Assembly (NCBI GenBank): GCA_003235435.1
Contig: QJWF01000152.1
Coordinates: 1 to 6,306, forward strand
Reading direction: 5' to 3'
DNA length: 6,306 nucleotides
DNA from: Nitrosomonadales bacterium
GTDB taxonomy: Bacteria > Pseudomonadota > Gammaproteobacteria > Burkholderiales > Gallionellaceae
Below the pieces are notes generated by a model. That model was given only the letters and a program-made list of their open reading frames with translations. It had not been told where the DNA came from and made no database searches. Positions 1 through 5,858 of the stretch are shown in pieces. Numbering within the stretch: position 1 is the first letter of the stretch; each line of letters opens with the position of its first letter. A program made the position numbers and the translations under genes.

Positions 1-94
1 TGTCAAAAAGGCCGTGGCCAAAAACCAGAATGCCATCGGTTATATCGACAGAAGTGCCGTAGATAAAAGTGTCAGGGTTGTTCTGAATCCTTAA
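1..94 (+). CDS. PstS-like phosphate-type substrate-binding protein, C-terminal fragment
   Basis: Only the last 30 codons are in the window, read from base 2 and ending in TAA at 92-94; the 5' part lies off the left edge. The fragment contains KNQNAIGYIDRSAVD followed by a short strand (VRVVLNP) and the stop. The pattern 'N-x-AIGY-[IV]-x-x-S-A-V' near the C-terminus is typical of small periplasmic phosphate-type ABC substrate-binding proteins (PstS-like, PBP-like family). Such proteins are often encoded alone, without permease genes, beside a sensor kinase. Here the kinase begins 12 bases downstream and its ribosome-binding site overlaps this stop codon, so the two are probably co-transcribed and may work together in sensing. 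The ligand cannot be read from this fragment. The family call rests on a short motif and is moderate. Confidence 0.6.
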   Translation, partial: VKKAVAKNQNAIGYIDRSAVDKSVRVVLNP

Positions 95-98
95 GGAA
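93..98 (+). promoter_or_regulatory. Ribosome-binding site of the hybrid kinase
   Basis: AAGGAA lies 8 bases before the ATG at 107 and overlaps the TAA stop of the upstream gene (92-94). This supports the chosen start and an operon in which translation of the two genes may be coupled. Confidence 0.65.
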
Positions 99-106
99 AA
101 AACACA

Positions 107-2827
107 ATGAAAAAATTTTCCGACCATTCGCTGACCTGGCAATTATTGCTGGTTCCGGTTGTTGCCACACTGTGCTTTGCCGCATATCTGGTTTATTCAT
201 CCATGGTTCTTTCTGAAGGGGAATACGTTCTCAAGGAGCTGCGCGACATCGATTATCCGATACTCGATGAGGCCGAGAAGAATCTCAATGCGTACGGAAT
301 AGCCGTTGATGCTCTTGAGGCGGCGGTGGCAACCGGCGAGGTGGACTTTCTGGACATTGCCAATGAAAAGGCTGCAGAGATACAGGGCCGGTATAAAAAA
401 TTGAAGAAGATCGATACGTTGCACCGTGACGTGATCGCAAAACTGGAAAACGGATTCAATACCTATTTTTCACTTGCTCTGGATGTGGCCCGGCGCATGG
501 CGACCCAGGAAGGTGTCGTCAGTACCCAGCAGATCATGAAAATGAGGGCGTTGCGCGACGCTTATTTGTCCGAAGCAAAGTCATACAAGGTCAACACCGA
601 GCGGGACTACCATAACGATGTGCTCGACGCGATCGAAAAGTCTCGAAGCGCGCAGAACTGGGGCATTGTAATCGGCCTGTTCATGCTGCTGATCATTGCA
701 GCGTTTACCTTGCTGGTCACACGGGGCGTGCTGGCGCTGGAAAAAAGCGTGGCAGACCGGAACAATATGCTGGAAGCAGTCAATCAGGAACTTGAGAACG
801 AGATCCGGAAGCTGAAGGCTGCCGAGGAAGCCAAGAGCCAGGCAGAGGCTGCAAGCCAGACAAAGGATCTGTTCCTCGCAAACATGAGCCATGAGATCCG
901 CACGCCGATGAACGCGATCATCGGCTTGAGCCATCTTTGCCTGCAGACGTCCATGTCATGGAAACAGCAGGATTATCTTCAGAAGATCCATGGCTCGGCA
1001 AAATCCCTGCTGGGTATCCTGAATGACATTCTCGACATCTCGAAGATCGAAGCTGGAAAAATGGAGATCGAACGCACGATCTTCGATCTGGAAGAGGTCA
1101 TGGGAAACCTGGCCACAATCGTGGGCAACAGATCACAGGAGAAAGGACTCGAATTTCTGATGCAAACGGATCCGGGCGTACCGAACCTGCTGATTGGCGA
1201 TCCTTTGCGTCTTAGCCAGGTGCTGATCAATCTTGCGGGCAATGCCGTCAAATTCACCGAAAAGGGCGAGGTGATGGTACGTGTCGAGTTGGCCAGGGAG
1301 ACGAGCGATGAGGTCATTCTGCGTTTCACAGTCAAAGACACGGGTATCGGTATGACACAGAAGGAAATCGGCAGACTGTTTCGTCCGTTCACCCAGGCGG
1401 ATAGCAGTATCACCCGAAAATTCGGTGGAACCGGCCTGGGGTTGACGATCAGCAAACGTTTTGTCGAGATGATGGGCGGAAGGATATGGGTGGAAAGCAC
1501 ACCGGGCGCCGGTTCGAACTTCATATTTGTCGCGCGCTTCCAAAAGACGAGGAAGCAATCGAACATTAACCAGTCAGCGATCAACGATCTGCGTGGGTTG
1601 CGCGTACTCGCCGTGGATGACAGCGAGAACAGCCTGAAGATACTGAAGGGCTACCTTGAATCATTCGCGCTCGATGTGGCAATTGCCAGCAACGGCAGGG
1701 ATGGCCTGAGCCTGGTACAGAGGGCAAATGAGGAGGGTAATCCATTTGGCCTGGTGATAGTGGACTGGAAGATGCCTGAAATGGACGGCATGGAATTCGC
1801 CAGGAAACTCCGGGAAATAGAATATTCAAGTTTCAGGCCAAAAGTATTGCTGATCTTTACCAGCAGCCCGGATGAGATGCTGCAGAAACTGGATAACCAG
1901 GTGGTGGATGGCGTACTGGCAAAACCTTTGCAGCAAAGCAAATTGCTTGATGCTGTCAGCAAGGTTTCAGGACGGAGTGTTTTGTCGTCAGGCAAGTACA
2001 GGATCATCAATGCACAATTGAATCCGGAACTCATTTCCCAGATCCGCGGGGCACGACTGTTGCTGGTCGAGGACAACGAGATAAACCGGCAGGTTGCGCA
2101 GGAGTTGCTGGAAGGATTTGGAATCGACGTGACTACCGCCGAGAACGGCGCTGAGGCGATCGAGCTCGTGAATGAAGCGCAATTCGACGGCGTGCTGATG
2201 GATATGCAGATGCCGGTGATGGACGGTGTCACCGCTACACGTCAGATAAGGAAAAACCCGCTCCATGCAAAATTGCCCGTCATTGCCCTGACAGCCAATG
2301 TGATGGTCAGTCAACAAAATGAATTTCTTGATGCGGGAATTACCGACCACATTGGCAAACCCATAGATCCCGATCGCCTCGTGGCAACGCTGGCAAAATG
2401 GGTGCGCCCGTCGACACCTTCGAAGGCTGTGACTGTTGTCCATGCGGTGAAAGATTCCGCACCTGAATTGATTCCCGACCTGCCGGGAATCAATGTTGCA
2501 GAAAGTGTTCGCCGAATTGGAGGGAACGCGGCTCTATATCTGGCGCTGCTCGACAAGTTCAGGGTCAACCATCGGGATTTTGCAACCAGCTTCCGGGATG
2601 CCTTGAAAGCAGGGGACCGGATTACGGCAGAAAGGCTGGCGCACACCCTGAAAGGATTGGCGGGCACTCTCGGAGCGGAAACCCTGCAAAAAGCGGCTGA
2701 AACATTGGAAGCCAGCTTTAAGGATGCGGCTTCCGGCAAAATCGATCCCGCCCTTGTGCCGGTCGAAAGGGAGATCGCCGCATTTACAGCCGCGATAGAT
2801 AAAGTGCTGGAAGTTCGCAAGGCTTGA
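107..2827 (+). CDS. Membrane hybrid sensor histidine kinase (HisKA-HATPase-REC-REC-HPt)
   Basis: This 906-residue protein is a multi-step phosphorelay kinase of the BarA/BvgS style. TM1 (about 10-32) and TM2 (about 186-206) enclose a mostly helical periplasmic region of about 150 residues, probably a four-helix-bundle sensor. A coiled coil (about 210-250) joins TM2 to HisKA; I see no clear HAMP or PAS domain. HisKA carries MSHEIRTP with phospho-acceptor His262. The HATPase domain has the N box at Asn379, DTGIGM at 411-416 and GGTGLGL at 440-446. Receiver 1 (about 498-615) has Asp504/Asp505, phospho-acceptor Asp553, Thr585 and Lys606. Receiver 2 (about 649-767) has Glu655/Asp656, Asp699, Thr729 and Lys751. 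The C-terminal HPt (about 800-895) carries AHTLKG with His846. All catalytic residues are present, so it should be active. It follows a PstS-like gene by 12 bases. No output regulator is encoded here, so its target is unknown. Confidence 0.93.
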   Translation: MKKFSDHSLTWQLLLVPVVATLCFAAYLVYSSMVLSEGEYVLKELRDIDYPILDEAEKNLNAYGIAVDALEAAVATGEVDFLDIANEKAAEIQGRYKKLKKIDTLHRDVIAKLENGFNTYFSLALDVARRMATQEGVVSTQQIMKMRALRDAYLSEAKSYKVNTERDYHNDVLDAIEKSRSAQNWGIVIGLFMLLIIAAFTLLVTRGVLALEKSVADRNNMLEAVNQELENEIRKLKAAEEAKSQAEAASQTKDLFLANMSHEIRTPMNAIIGLSHLCLQTSMSWKQQDYLQKIHGSAKSLLGILNDILDISKIEAGKMEIERTIFDLEEVMGNLATIVGNRSQEKGLEFLMQTDPGVPNLLIGDPLRLSQVLINLAGNAVKFTEKGEVMVRVELARETSDEVILRFTVKDTGIGMTQKEIGRLFRPFTQADSSITRKFGGTGLGLTISKRFVEMMGGRIWVESTPGAGSNFIFVARFQKTRKQSNINQSAINDLRGLRVLAVDDSENSLKILKGYLESFALDVAIASNGRDGLSLVQRANEEGNPFGLVIVDWKMPEMDGMEFARKLREIEYSSFRPKVLLIFTSSPDEMLQKLDNQVVDGVLAKPLQQSKLLDAVSKVSGRSVLSSGKYRIINAQLNPELISQIRGARLLLVEDNEINRQVAQELLEGFGIDVTTAENGAEAIELVNEAQFDGVLMDMQMPVMDGVTATRQIRKNPLHAKLPVIALTANVMVSQQNEFLDAGITDHIGKPIDPDRLVATLAKWVRPSTPSKAVTVVHAVKDSAPELIPDLPGINVAESVRRIGGNAALYLALLDKFRVNHRDFATSFRDALKAGDRITAERLAHTLKGLAGTLGAETLQKAAETLEASFKDAASGKIDPALVPVEREIAAFTAAIDKVLEVRKA

Positions 2828-2844
2828 AATTTCCTGAATCACTA

Positions 2845-2858
2845 TTGATTTACGTCAA
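2845..2858 (+). promoter_or_regulatory. FNR/ANR-family operator (anaerobox)
   Basis: The sequence TTGATTTACGTCAA reads TTGAT-N4-GTCAA. FNR-type regulators of the CRP superfamily bind TTGAT-N4-ATCAA, and the ANR/DNR variants accept G at the first base of the right half. The centre is at 2851.5. A class II site centred at -41.5 would place transcription start at about 2893, which agrees with the -10 element at 2881-2886. The site therefore predicts activation of the downstream cytochrome gene when oxygen is low, or by NO if the regulator is DNR-like. The regulator itself is not in the window. Confidence 0.68.
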
Positions 2859-2880
2859 CTGGCTGTCAAATATTCAGATG

Positions 2881-2886
2881 TACCAT
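2881..2886 (+). promoter_or_regulatory. Predicted -10 element of the cytochrome c promoter
   Basis: TACCAT matches TATAAT at four of six bases, including the key A at position 2 and T at position 6. It occupies exactly -12 to -7 if transcription starts at 2893, as expected for a class II FNR-type promoter centred at 2851.5. There is no good -35 box, as is usual when an activator replaces it. Confidence 0.5.
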
Positions 2887-2904
2887 GAACACCTTCATTA
2901 ACCC

Positions 2905-2910
2905 AAGGAG
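2905..2910 (+). promoter_or_regulatory. Ribosome-binding site that fixes a TTG start
   Basis: AAGGAG is six bases before TTG at 2917. No ATG or GTG start fits the reading frame nearby, and the encoded signal peptide begins exactly here, so this site decides the start codon. Confidence 0.8.
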
Positions 2911-2916
2911 ACTGTC

Positions 2917-3243
2917 TTGAAAGCCCTGTATCTTGCAGCAATTACCGCCTCGATCTGCTTTTCTGCCACTGCATTTGCCGCAGATGAAGGTGAAGCCCTG
3001 TTCAACAAGAGTGGTTGCGGCTCTTGCCACACTCCAGCCAAATCAGGCATTGGTCCATCCTTGAAAGATATTTCCGCCAAATATGCCGGCGACAAACAAG
3101 CCCAAGCCAAGCTGGAGAAGAAGGTGCGCAGCGGCGGTTCCGGTTCTTTCCCGAATATGATGATGCCCATGCCGGCAACACCTGCATCCGTCAGCGATGC
3201 CGACATCAAATCCATCGTGACCTGGATCCTGGGCCAGAAATAG
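2917..3243 (+). CDS. Small periplasmic class I cytochrome c (c551/c552-like)
   Basis: This 108-residue monoheme cytochrome is a soluble periplasmic electron carrier. It starts with TTG, supported by AAGGAG six bases upstream. Residues 1-21 form a Sec signal peptide ending in AFA, probably cut before Ala22, leaving a mature protein of about 87 residues, the usual size of the c551/c552 group. The heme site is CGSCH at 34-38, with His38 as proximal ligand. The motif RSGGSGSFPNMMMPMP (71-86) matches the distal loop of cytochrome c551; Met85, in PMP, is the likely axial ligand, although Met81-83 sit close by. The C-terminal helix ends in DIKSIVTWILGQK. In other bacteria such proteins donate electrons to nitrite reductase, cbb3 oxidase or a peroxidase; the partner here cannot be told. 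The FNR/ANR-type promoter suggests a low-oxygen role. A cytochrome/NrfD operon converges on it from the right. Confidence 0.9.
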   Translation: MKALYLAAITASICFSATAFAADEGEALFNKSGCGSCHTPAKSGIGPSLKDISAKYAGDKQAQAKLEKKVRSGGSGSFPNMMMPMPATPASVSDADIKSIVTWILGQK

Positions 3244-3261
3244 ATTCGGTCTGCTCACTGT

Positions 3262-3300
3262 GACCGGGGCCGGCGCGAGCCGGCCTTCTTGCTCCCGGTC
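3262..3300 (+). terminator. GC-rich hairpin terminator between convergent genes
   Basis: A seven-base-pair stem, GGCCGGC/GCCGGCC (3268-3274 and 3279-3285), encloses a GCGA loop and is followed by TTCTT. It lies 24 bases after the cytochrome stop and fits a rho-independent terminator with a weak T tract. An outer pair, GACCGGG (3262-3268) and CCCGGTC (3294-3300), can extend the structure and overlaps the TGA stop of the convergent minus-strand gene. For the minus strand no T tract follows, so termination in that direction is doubtful. Confidence 0.6.
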
Positions 3301-3688
3301 AGTTGTCCTTGGCCCCCTGCTGCACCCATTTCCTCAGCAGCTCGATCTTGTCCTTGGCCAGTCCTCCGCTTATCCCGTACGGCATCCTGATCGAAGCATG
3401 GACGCGCCCCTCGACCACCTGCACCAGGATGCTGGTATAGCTGTCGCCCGGTTTAACAACAGCGCCGAATTTGGTGCCCTTCATCAGACTCTTGTAGGTG
3501 CGCAGGTCGAGCCCGCTTTTCTTGTATCCCTTGCCGCCGGGCTTGTGGCAATTCAAACAGTAATCATTGAATATCGGAAAGATGTCTTTCTTGTAGCTGA
3601 TATCTTCCGCTGCCTTTGCCGGAAATGCGATCAAGAGAAAAGACAAAGCCATGGCAGTGATGCCGGCCGGCAAGATTCTGTTTTTCAT
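3299..3688 (-). CDS. Monoheme cytochrome c, PSCyt1-like, secreted
   Basis: This 129-residue periplasmic cytochrome c is the last visible gene of the minus-strand operon. I start it at the ATG at 3688-3686, because AAGAGGTG lies just upstream and a signal peptide begins there (MKNRILPAG..., cut after AKA at about residue 26). A longer frame opening at 3727 would put 13 unlikely residues before it. The heme motif is CLNCH at 44-48, inside DIFPIFNDYCLNCHKPGG. It is followed by SGLDLRT (58-64), a VKPGDSYTSIL segment (78-88), RMP (101-103) and a closing helix with LRKWVQQGA. This order is that of the 'planctomycete-type cytochrome c' domain (PSCyt1), also common in proteobacteria as a single small protein. 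Met102 is the likely distal ligand. It begins 60 bases after the tetraheme gene and probably carries electrons to or from that complex. The partner is inferred from position only. Confidence 0.85.
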   Translation of the reverse strand: MKNRILPAGITAMALSFLLIAFPAKAAEDISYKKDIFPIFNDYCLNCHKPGGKGYKKSGLDLRTYKSLMKGTKFGAVVKPGDSYTSILVQVVEGRVHASIRMPYGISGGLAKDKIELLRKWVQQGAKDN

Positions 3689-3692
3689 ATAG

Positions 3693-3700
3693 CACCTCTT
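3693..3700 (-). promoter_or_regulatory. Ribosome-binding site of the monoheme cytochrome gene
   Basis: On the minus strand, AAGAGGTG precedes the ATG at 3688 by four bases (six from the AGAGG core). It supports this start over the in-frame ATG at 3727, which would encode residues ahead of an otherwise normal signal peptide. Confidence 0.7.
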
Positions 3701-3713
3701 GAAGTTAATTGTA

Positions 3714-3727
3714 TTGGTTGCAACCAA
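3714..3727. repeat. Perfect 14-bp palindrome, possible operator
   Basis: TTGGTTGCAACCAA is its own reverse complement. It lies in the 60-base gap between the tetraheme and monoheme cytochrome genes and directly adjoins a minus-strand TACAAT (3713-3708) that could be a -10 element. A DNA-binding dimer could use it to control separate expression of the monoheme gene. A short RNA hairpin at the gene junction is the alternative, but with no spare loop bases it would be small. No good -35 box is visible. Confidence 0.4.
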
Positions 3728-3748
3728 CGCGACGGGACCGATACTGTT

Positions 3749-4585
3749 CTAGTGCTTACCTTCATCGGTCCGTTCATAGTTTGCGTTTTTCATTCCCCTT
3801 GGCAGAGCAGGCGGTGGTTCCGGTTTAAGCGGATTAAACCTGTTTACCTGAACGGTGTGGGGGTTATGACATTCAGTGCATACCCACCATCTCTTCTTGC
3901 CACCCTTAACCCATGAACCTATTCTTTTTCCGTGAACTCCTGCCCTCCAGTCGATGTAATTCTCGCCATGGCAACTGCCGCATAGTTTTTGGGGCTGGTT
4001 GAAGCTGAACTCGTTTCCCTCGCGATCAACCAGATGATTGCGGTTCGTTGCGCTGTGACAATCGAGACACCAGATCGCCCCGCGGCCATGCATCAGTTCG
4101 AGTGAATTATTGACGATGTCCTGATGCATAGATATCAGCCTTGGCTTTTTGTTCTTTGGTGTTGGCACAATTTTACCGTCATGGCATGTCTTGCATCCAT
4201 TGGGGCCCAAATTGAAATATGTTAATAGGGGTTCTCTCGGCCTCACAACAGCATTGGAAAAATCCCCGTGCGTGATATCGCCTATCTTAGGCATTTCGCC
4301 CATCGGAACTGTCCCGACAAAGGGGTCTGCCCACCATAATACACCGCCTGTTGTTTGCGAGCACTTGACATTCGGGTAGCCATACTCCGGCACGGCATTT
4401 TCGACCCTGGTGACAGATGAGTAGCCTATCCTGCTTTCAAAGCAGTCTGTAACCGGTTGCGCATTATGGGCTTCGACAGGTTTTTCTTCCGCAGAGTATG
4501 CGATGCCATACGCGCTCAATCCGCCCACCAGGATACAGGACAGGGCAAGCAAAGAGATTCTTGAATTTCGATGAAAAATATCCAT
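3749..4585 (-). CDS. Tetraheme c-type cytochrome of an NrfD-linked membrane complex
   Basis: This 278-residue cytochrome has four heme motifs: CKTCH (131-135), CLDCH (173-177), CGSCH (202-206) and CTECH (236-240). Several further histidines (106, 154, 166, 184, 218, 243) could give bis-His ligation, as in other multiheme cytochromes. Residues 10-32 form one hydrophobic helix, either a signal peptide or an N-terminal anchor. An N-terminal region of about 100 residues without heme holds Cys48 and Cys75, possibly a disulfide. The C-terminal part (LCGSCHGENY..., then NPHTVQV and a proline-rich tail) resembles paired-CxxCH cytochromes found with NrfD and ferredoxin-like subunits, such as those of Cbc-type complexes. 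I start it at 4585 because GGAGGT lies seven bases before that ATG; a frame from 4630 adds 15 residues before the hydrophobic helix. Its ATG follows the NrfD stop by one base. It probably exchanges electrons between the FeS/NrfD part and periplasmic cytochromes. Confidence 0.85.
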   Translation of the reverse strand: MDIFHRNSRISLLALSCILVGGLSAYGIAYSAEEKPVEAHNAQPVTDCFESRIGYSSVTRVENAVPEYGYPNVKCSQTTGGVLWWADPFVGTVPMGEMPKIGDITHGDFSNAVVRPREPLLTYFNLGPNGCKTCHDGKIVPTPKNKKPRLISMHQDIVNNSLELMHGRGAIWCLDCHSATNRNHLVDREGNEFSFNQPQKLCGSCHGENYIDWRAGVHGKRIGSWVKGGKKRWWVCTECHNPHTVQVNRFNPLKPEPPPALPRGMKNANYERTDEGKH

Positions 4586-4586
4586 T

Positions 4587-5846
4587 TCAAATACCTCCCC
4601 GAGTTCCGTCCGGAGAAACAGCCGGTGCACTGTGATGCCTCACCTCGCCGGTAAGTATGCCGATTGCGCCTTTCAAAATCACGGTCAGCCAGAAGAATCC
4701 AAGCGCCCAAACGAACAGCACGTTAAATAACTCGATCAGGGTGACGTGGTATTCCGTATACTCTCCCAGCGGAGAAGGGCTGAAAGACGGGAAGATAAGG
4801 ATCATCGGCTTCTCAATCAGGACCGCGAAGAACACCACGAAACAAACCAGTGGCAACCAGCGGTCATAACTGTGCCGGACCCTGCGGAACAGCAGCGCAA
4901 TAAAACAGGATGCCAATGCAATGATCGTGCCCCAGAACCATGGCACATAATGATTGAGACCCTTGTGTCCGAACATGTTGTATACCAGCGAGTTGGCGTG
5001 CTCGGTGCTCGGGTAGAGCAGCGTAAAGAACTCTGAGGCGAATACCAGCATCAGGATGCCGAGGCTCCATGCGATGATGTCGGTCATCAGGTCGATTGCG
5101 GGATTGCCGATCTCGAGATCGGTGAATTTCCGGGTCAGCAGGAAGATCAGGACGACCAGTGCCGGACCCGACGCCCCTGCCATGCTCAGGAAGGCAAAGG
5201 GCAGGACAGCGGTCGACCACATCCCCACCCTCGCATTGCTTGCGAGTACGAAGGCCGTGACAATGTGGATCAGCGGTCCCCATGCAATAGCCAGGAAAAC
5301 GATCGGCTTGAACCAGATCGCCAACTGCTTCTCATGGAACGTGCCGACATACTTTTTGAACAGGATGTAACTCACCCCGATCATGTTGAGCACCAGATAG
5401 ACGTTCAACACGATCGTGTCGAACGAGAGCATAGAGTTGGGAAAATTCATGTGGCCTATGAGCGGGACTATATGCCATGTCCGGTCCGGCCTGCCCATAT
5501 GGAACAGGATGAATGTGATGCCTGTTGCCACAAAGACCATGGCGATGATCTCGCCCATCACGGCAAGCTCCTTCAGGTCCTTGCGATGGTAGAAATAGCC
5601 CGGAGCCACCACCAGCACGGCCGCCGCCGCGACGTGCGCGGTGAAGACGAAGTTGGCAAAAAACGATTCCAGCGTGACCTGGTCGGTCGCACCGATCACG
5701 ATGAGCCCTTCGGTCAATTGTATGTAGGCCGTATACGAACCGACCAGGATGAAAAACCCCAGGAACAGTAGCCAGGAGTAGTACATCTTCCCACCCTTGA
5801 TTGCGTATGAGCCGAAGTCCCTTGCAAAAGAAAATACGTTATTCAT
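4587..5846 (-). CDS. NrfD-family polytopic membrane subunit (about ten helices)
   Basis: This 419-residue integral membrane protein belongs to the NrfD/PsrC superfamily, which anchors FeS subunits and handles quinones. I count about ten membrane helices, near residues 22-44, 62-85, 95-116, 142-163, 181-203, 211-237, 252-277, 302-320, 330-352 and 369-391. Family signatures are GRPDR (118-122) after helix 3, NSMLSFD (137-143) at the start of helix 4, His194 in helix 5, SEFFTLLY (271-278), Glu345-Lys346 and SPSPLGEYTEY (356-366) before the last helix. Ten helices suit the longer members (DsrP, HmcC, QrcD, ActC) better than the eight-helix PsrC. The start follows TGAGGT by six bases, the SD overlapping the stop of the FeS gene. 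NrfD proteins lack cofactors of their own, so electrons probably move between quinone, the FeS partner upstream and the tetraheme cytochrome downstream. Direction of flow is not visible. Confidence 0.9.
   Translation of the reverse strand: MNNVFSFARDFGSYAIKGGKMYYSWLLFLGFFILVGSYTAYIQLTEGLIVIGATDQVTLESFFANFVFTAHVAAAAVLVVAPGYFYHRKDLKELAVMGEIIAMVFVATGITFILFHMGRPDRTWHIVPLIGHMNFPNSMLSFDTIVLNVYLVLNMIGVSYILFKKYVGTFHEKQLAIWFKPIVFLAIAWGPLIHIVTAFVLASNARVGMWSTAVLPFAFLSMAGASGPALVVLIFLLTRKFTDLEIGNPAIDLMTDIIAWSLGILMLVFASEFFTLLYPSTEHANSLVYNMFGHKGLNHYVPWFWGTIIALASCFIALLFRRVRHSYDRWLPLVCFVVFFAVLIEKPMILIFPSFSPSPLGEYTEYHVTLIELFNVLFVWALGFFWLTVILKGAIGILTGEVRHHSAPAVSPDGTRGGI
4593..4598 (-). promoter_or_regulatory. 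Ribosome-binding site of the tetraheme gene, inside the NrfD gene
   Basis: The minus strand reads GGAGGT, seven bases before the ATG at 4585, within the last codons of the NrfD gene. The junction reads TGAAATG, the NrfD stop and the new start being one base apart, which favours translational coupling and settles the start at 4585. Confidence 0.75.
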
Positions 5847-5852
5847 TTCGTA

Positions 5853-5858
5853 ACCTCA
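5853..5858 (-). promoter_or_regulatory. Ribosome-binding site of the NrfD gene, overlapping a stop codon
   Basis: On the minus strand TGAGGT contains both the TGA stop of the FeS gene (5858-5856) and the GAGG core of the NrfD ribosome-binding site; the ATG is at 5846. This implies coupled translation and roughly matched amounts of the two subunits. Confidence 0.7.

Larger units (their letters stand above)
2828..2916 (+). promoter_or_regulatory. Intergenic region with the cytochrome c promoter
   Basis: This 89-base AT-rich gap separates the kinase from the cytochrome gene. It contains an FNR/ANR-type site, a correctly placed -10 element and a strong ribosome-binding site, each listed separately. 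I find no convincing hairpin terminator for the kinase transcript, so some read-through into the cytochrome gene is possible. Confidence 0.6.

Noticed and set aside
979..1584. A 201-codon minus-strand open frame inside the kinase gene
   Set aside because: It is antisense to the HisKA/HATPase region, whose plus-strand motifs are all intact, and its product looks like no protein family. The same holds for the frame at 1651-2232.
2885..2920. An 11-codon ATG frame ahead of the small cytochrome, possible leader peptide
   Set aside because: Its ATG lies upstream of the predicted transcription start at 2893, it lacks a ribosome-binding site, and it shows no regulatory codon run.
3260..3916. A 218-codon plus-strand open frame opposite the cytochrome genes
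   Set aside because: It lies antisense to two genes with heme motifs, signal peptides and good ribosome-binding sites. Its translation shows no recognisable domain, so it is a shadow frame.
5265..5771. A 168-codon plus-strand frame opposite the NrfD gene
   Set aside because: Its product is rich in His, Asp and Gln, as expected from reverse-complemented membrane-helix codons, and it has no ribosome-binding site that I can support.
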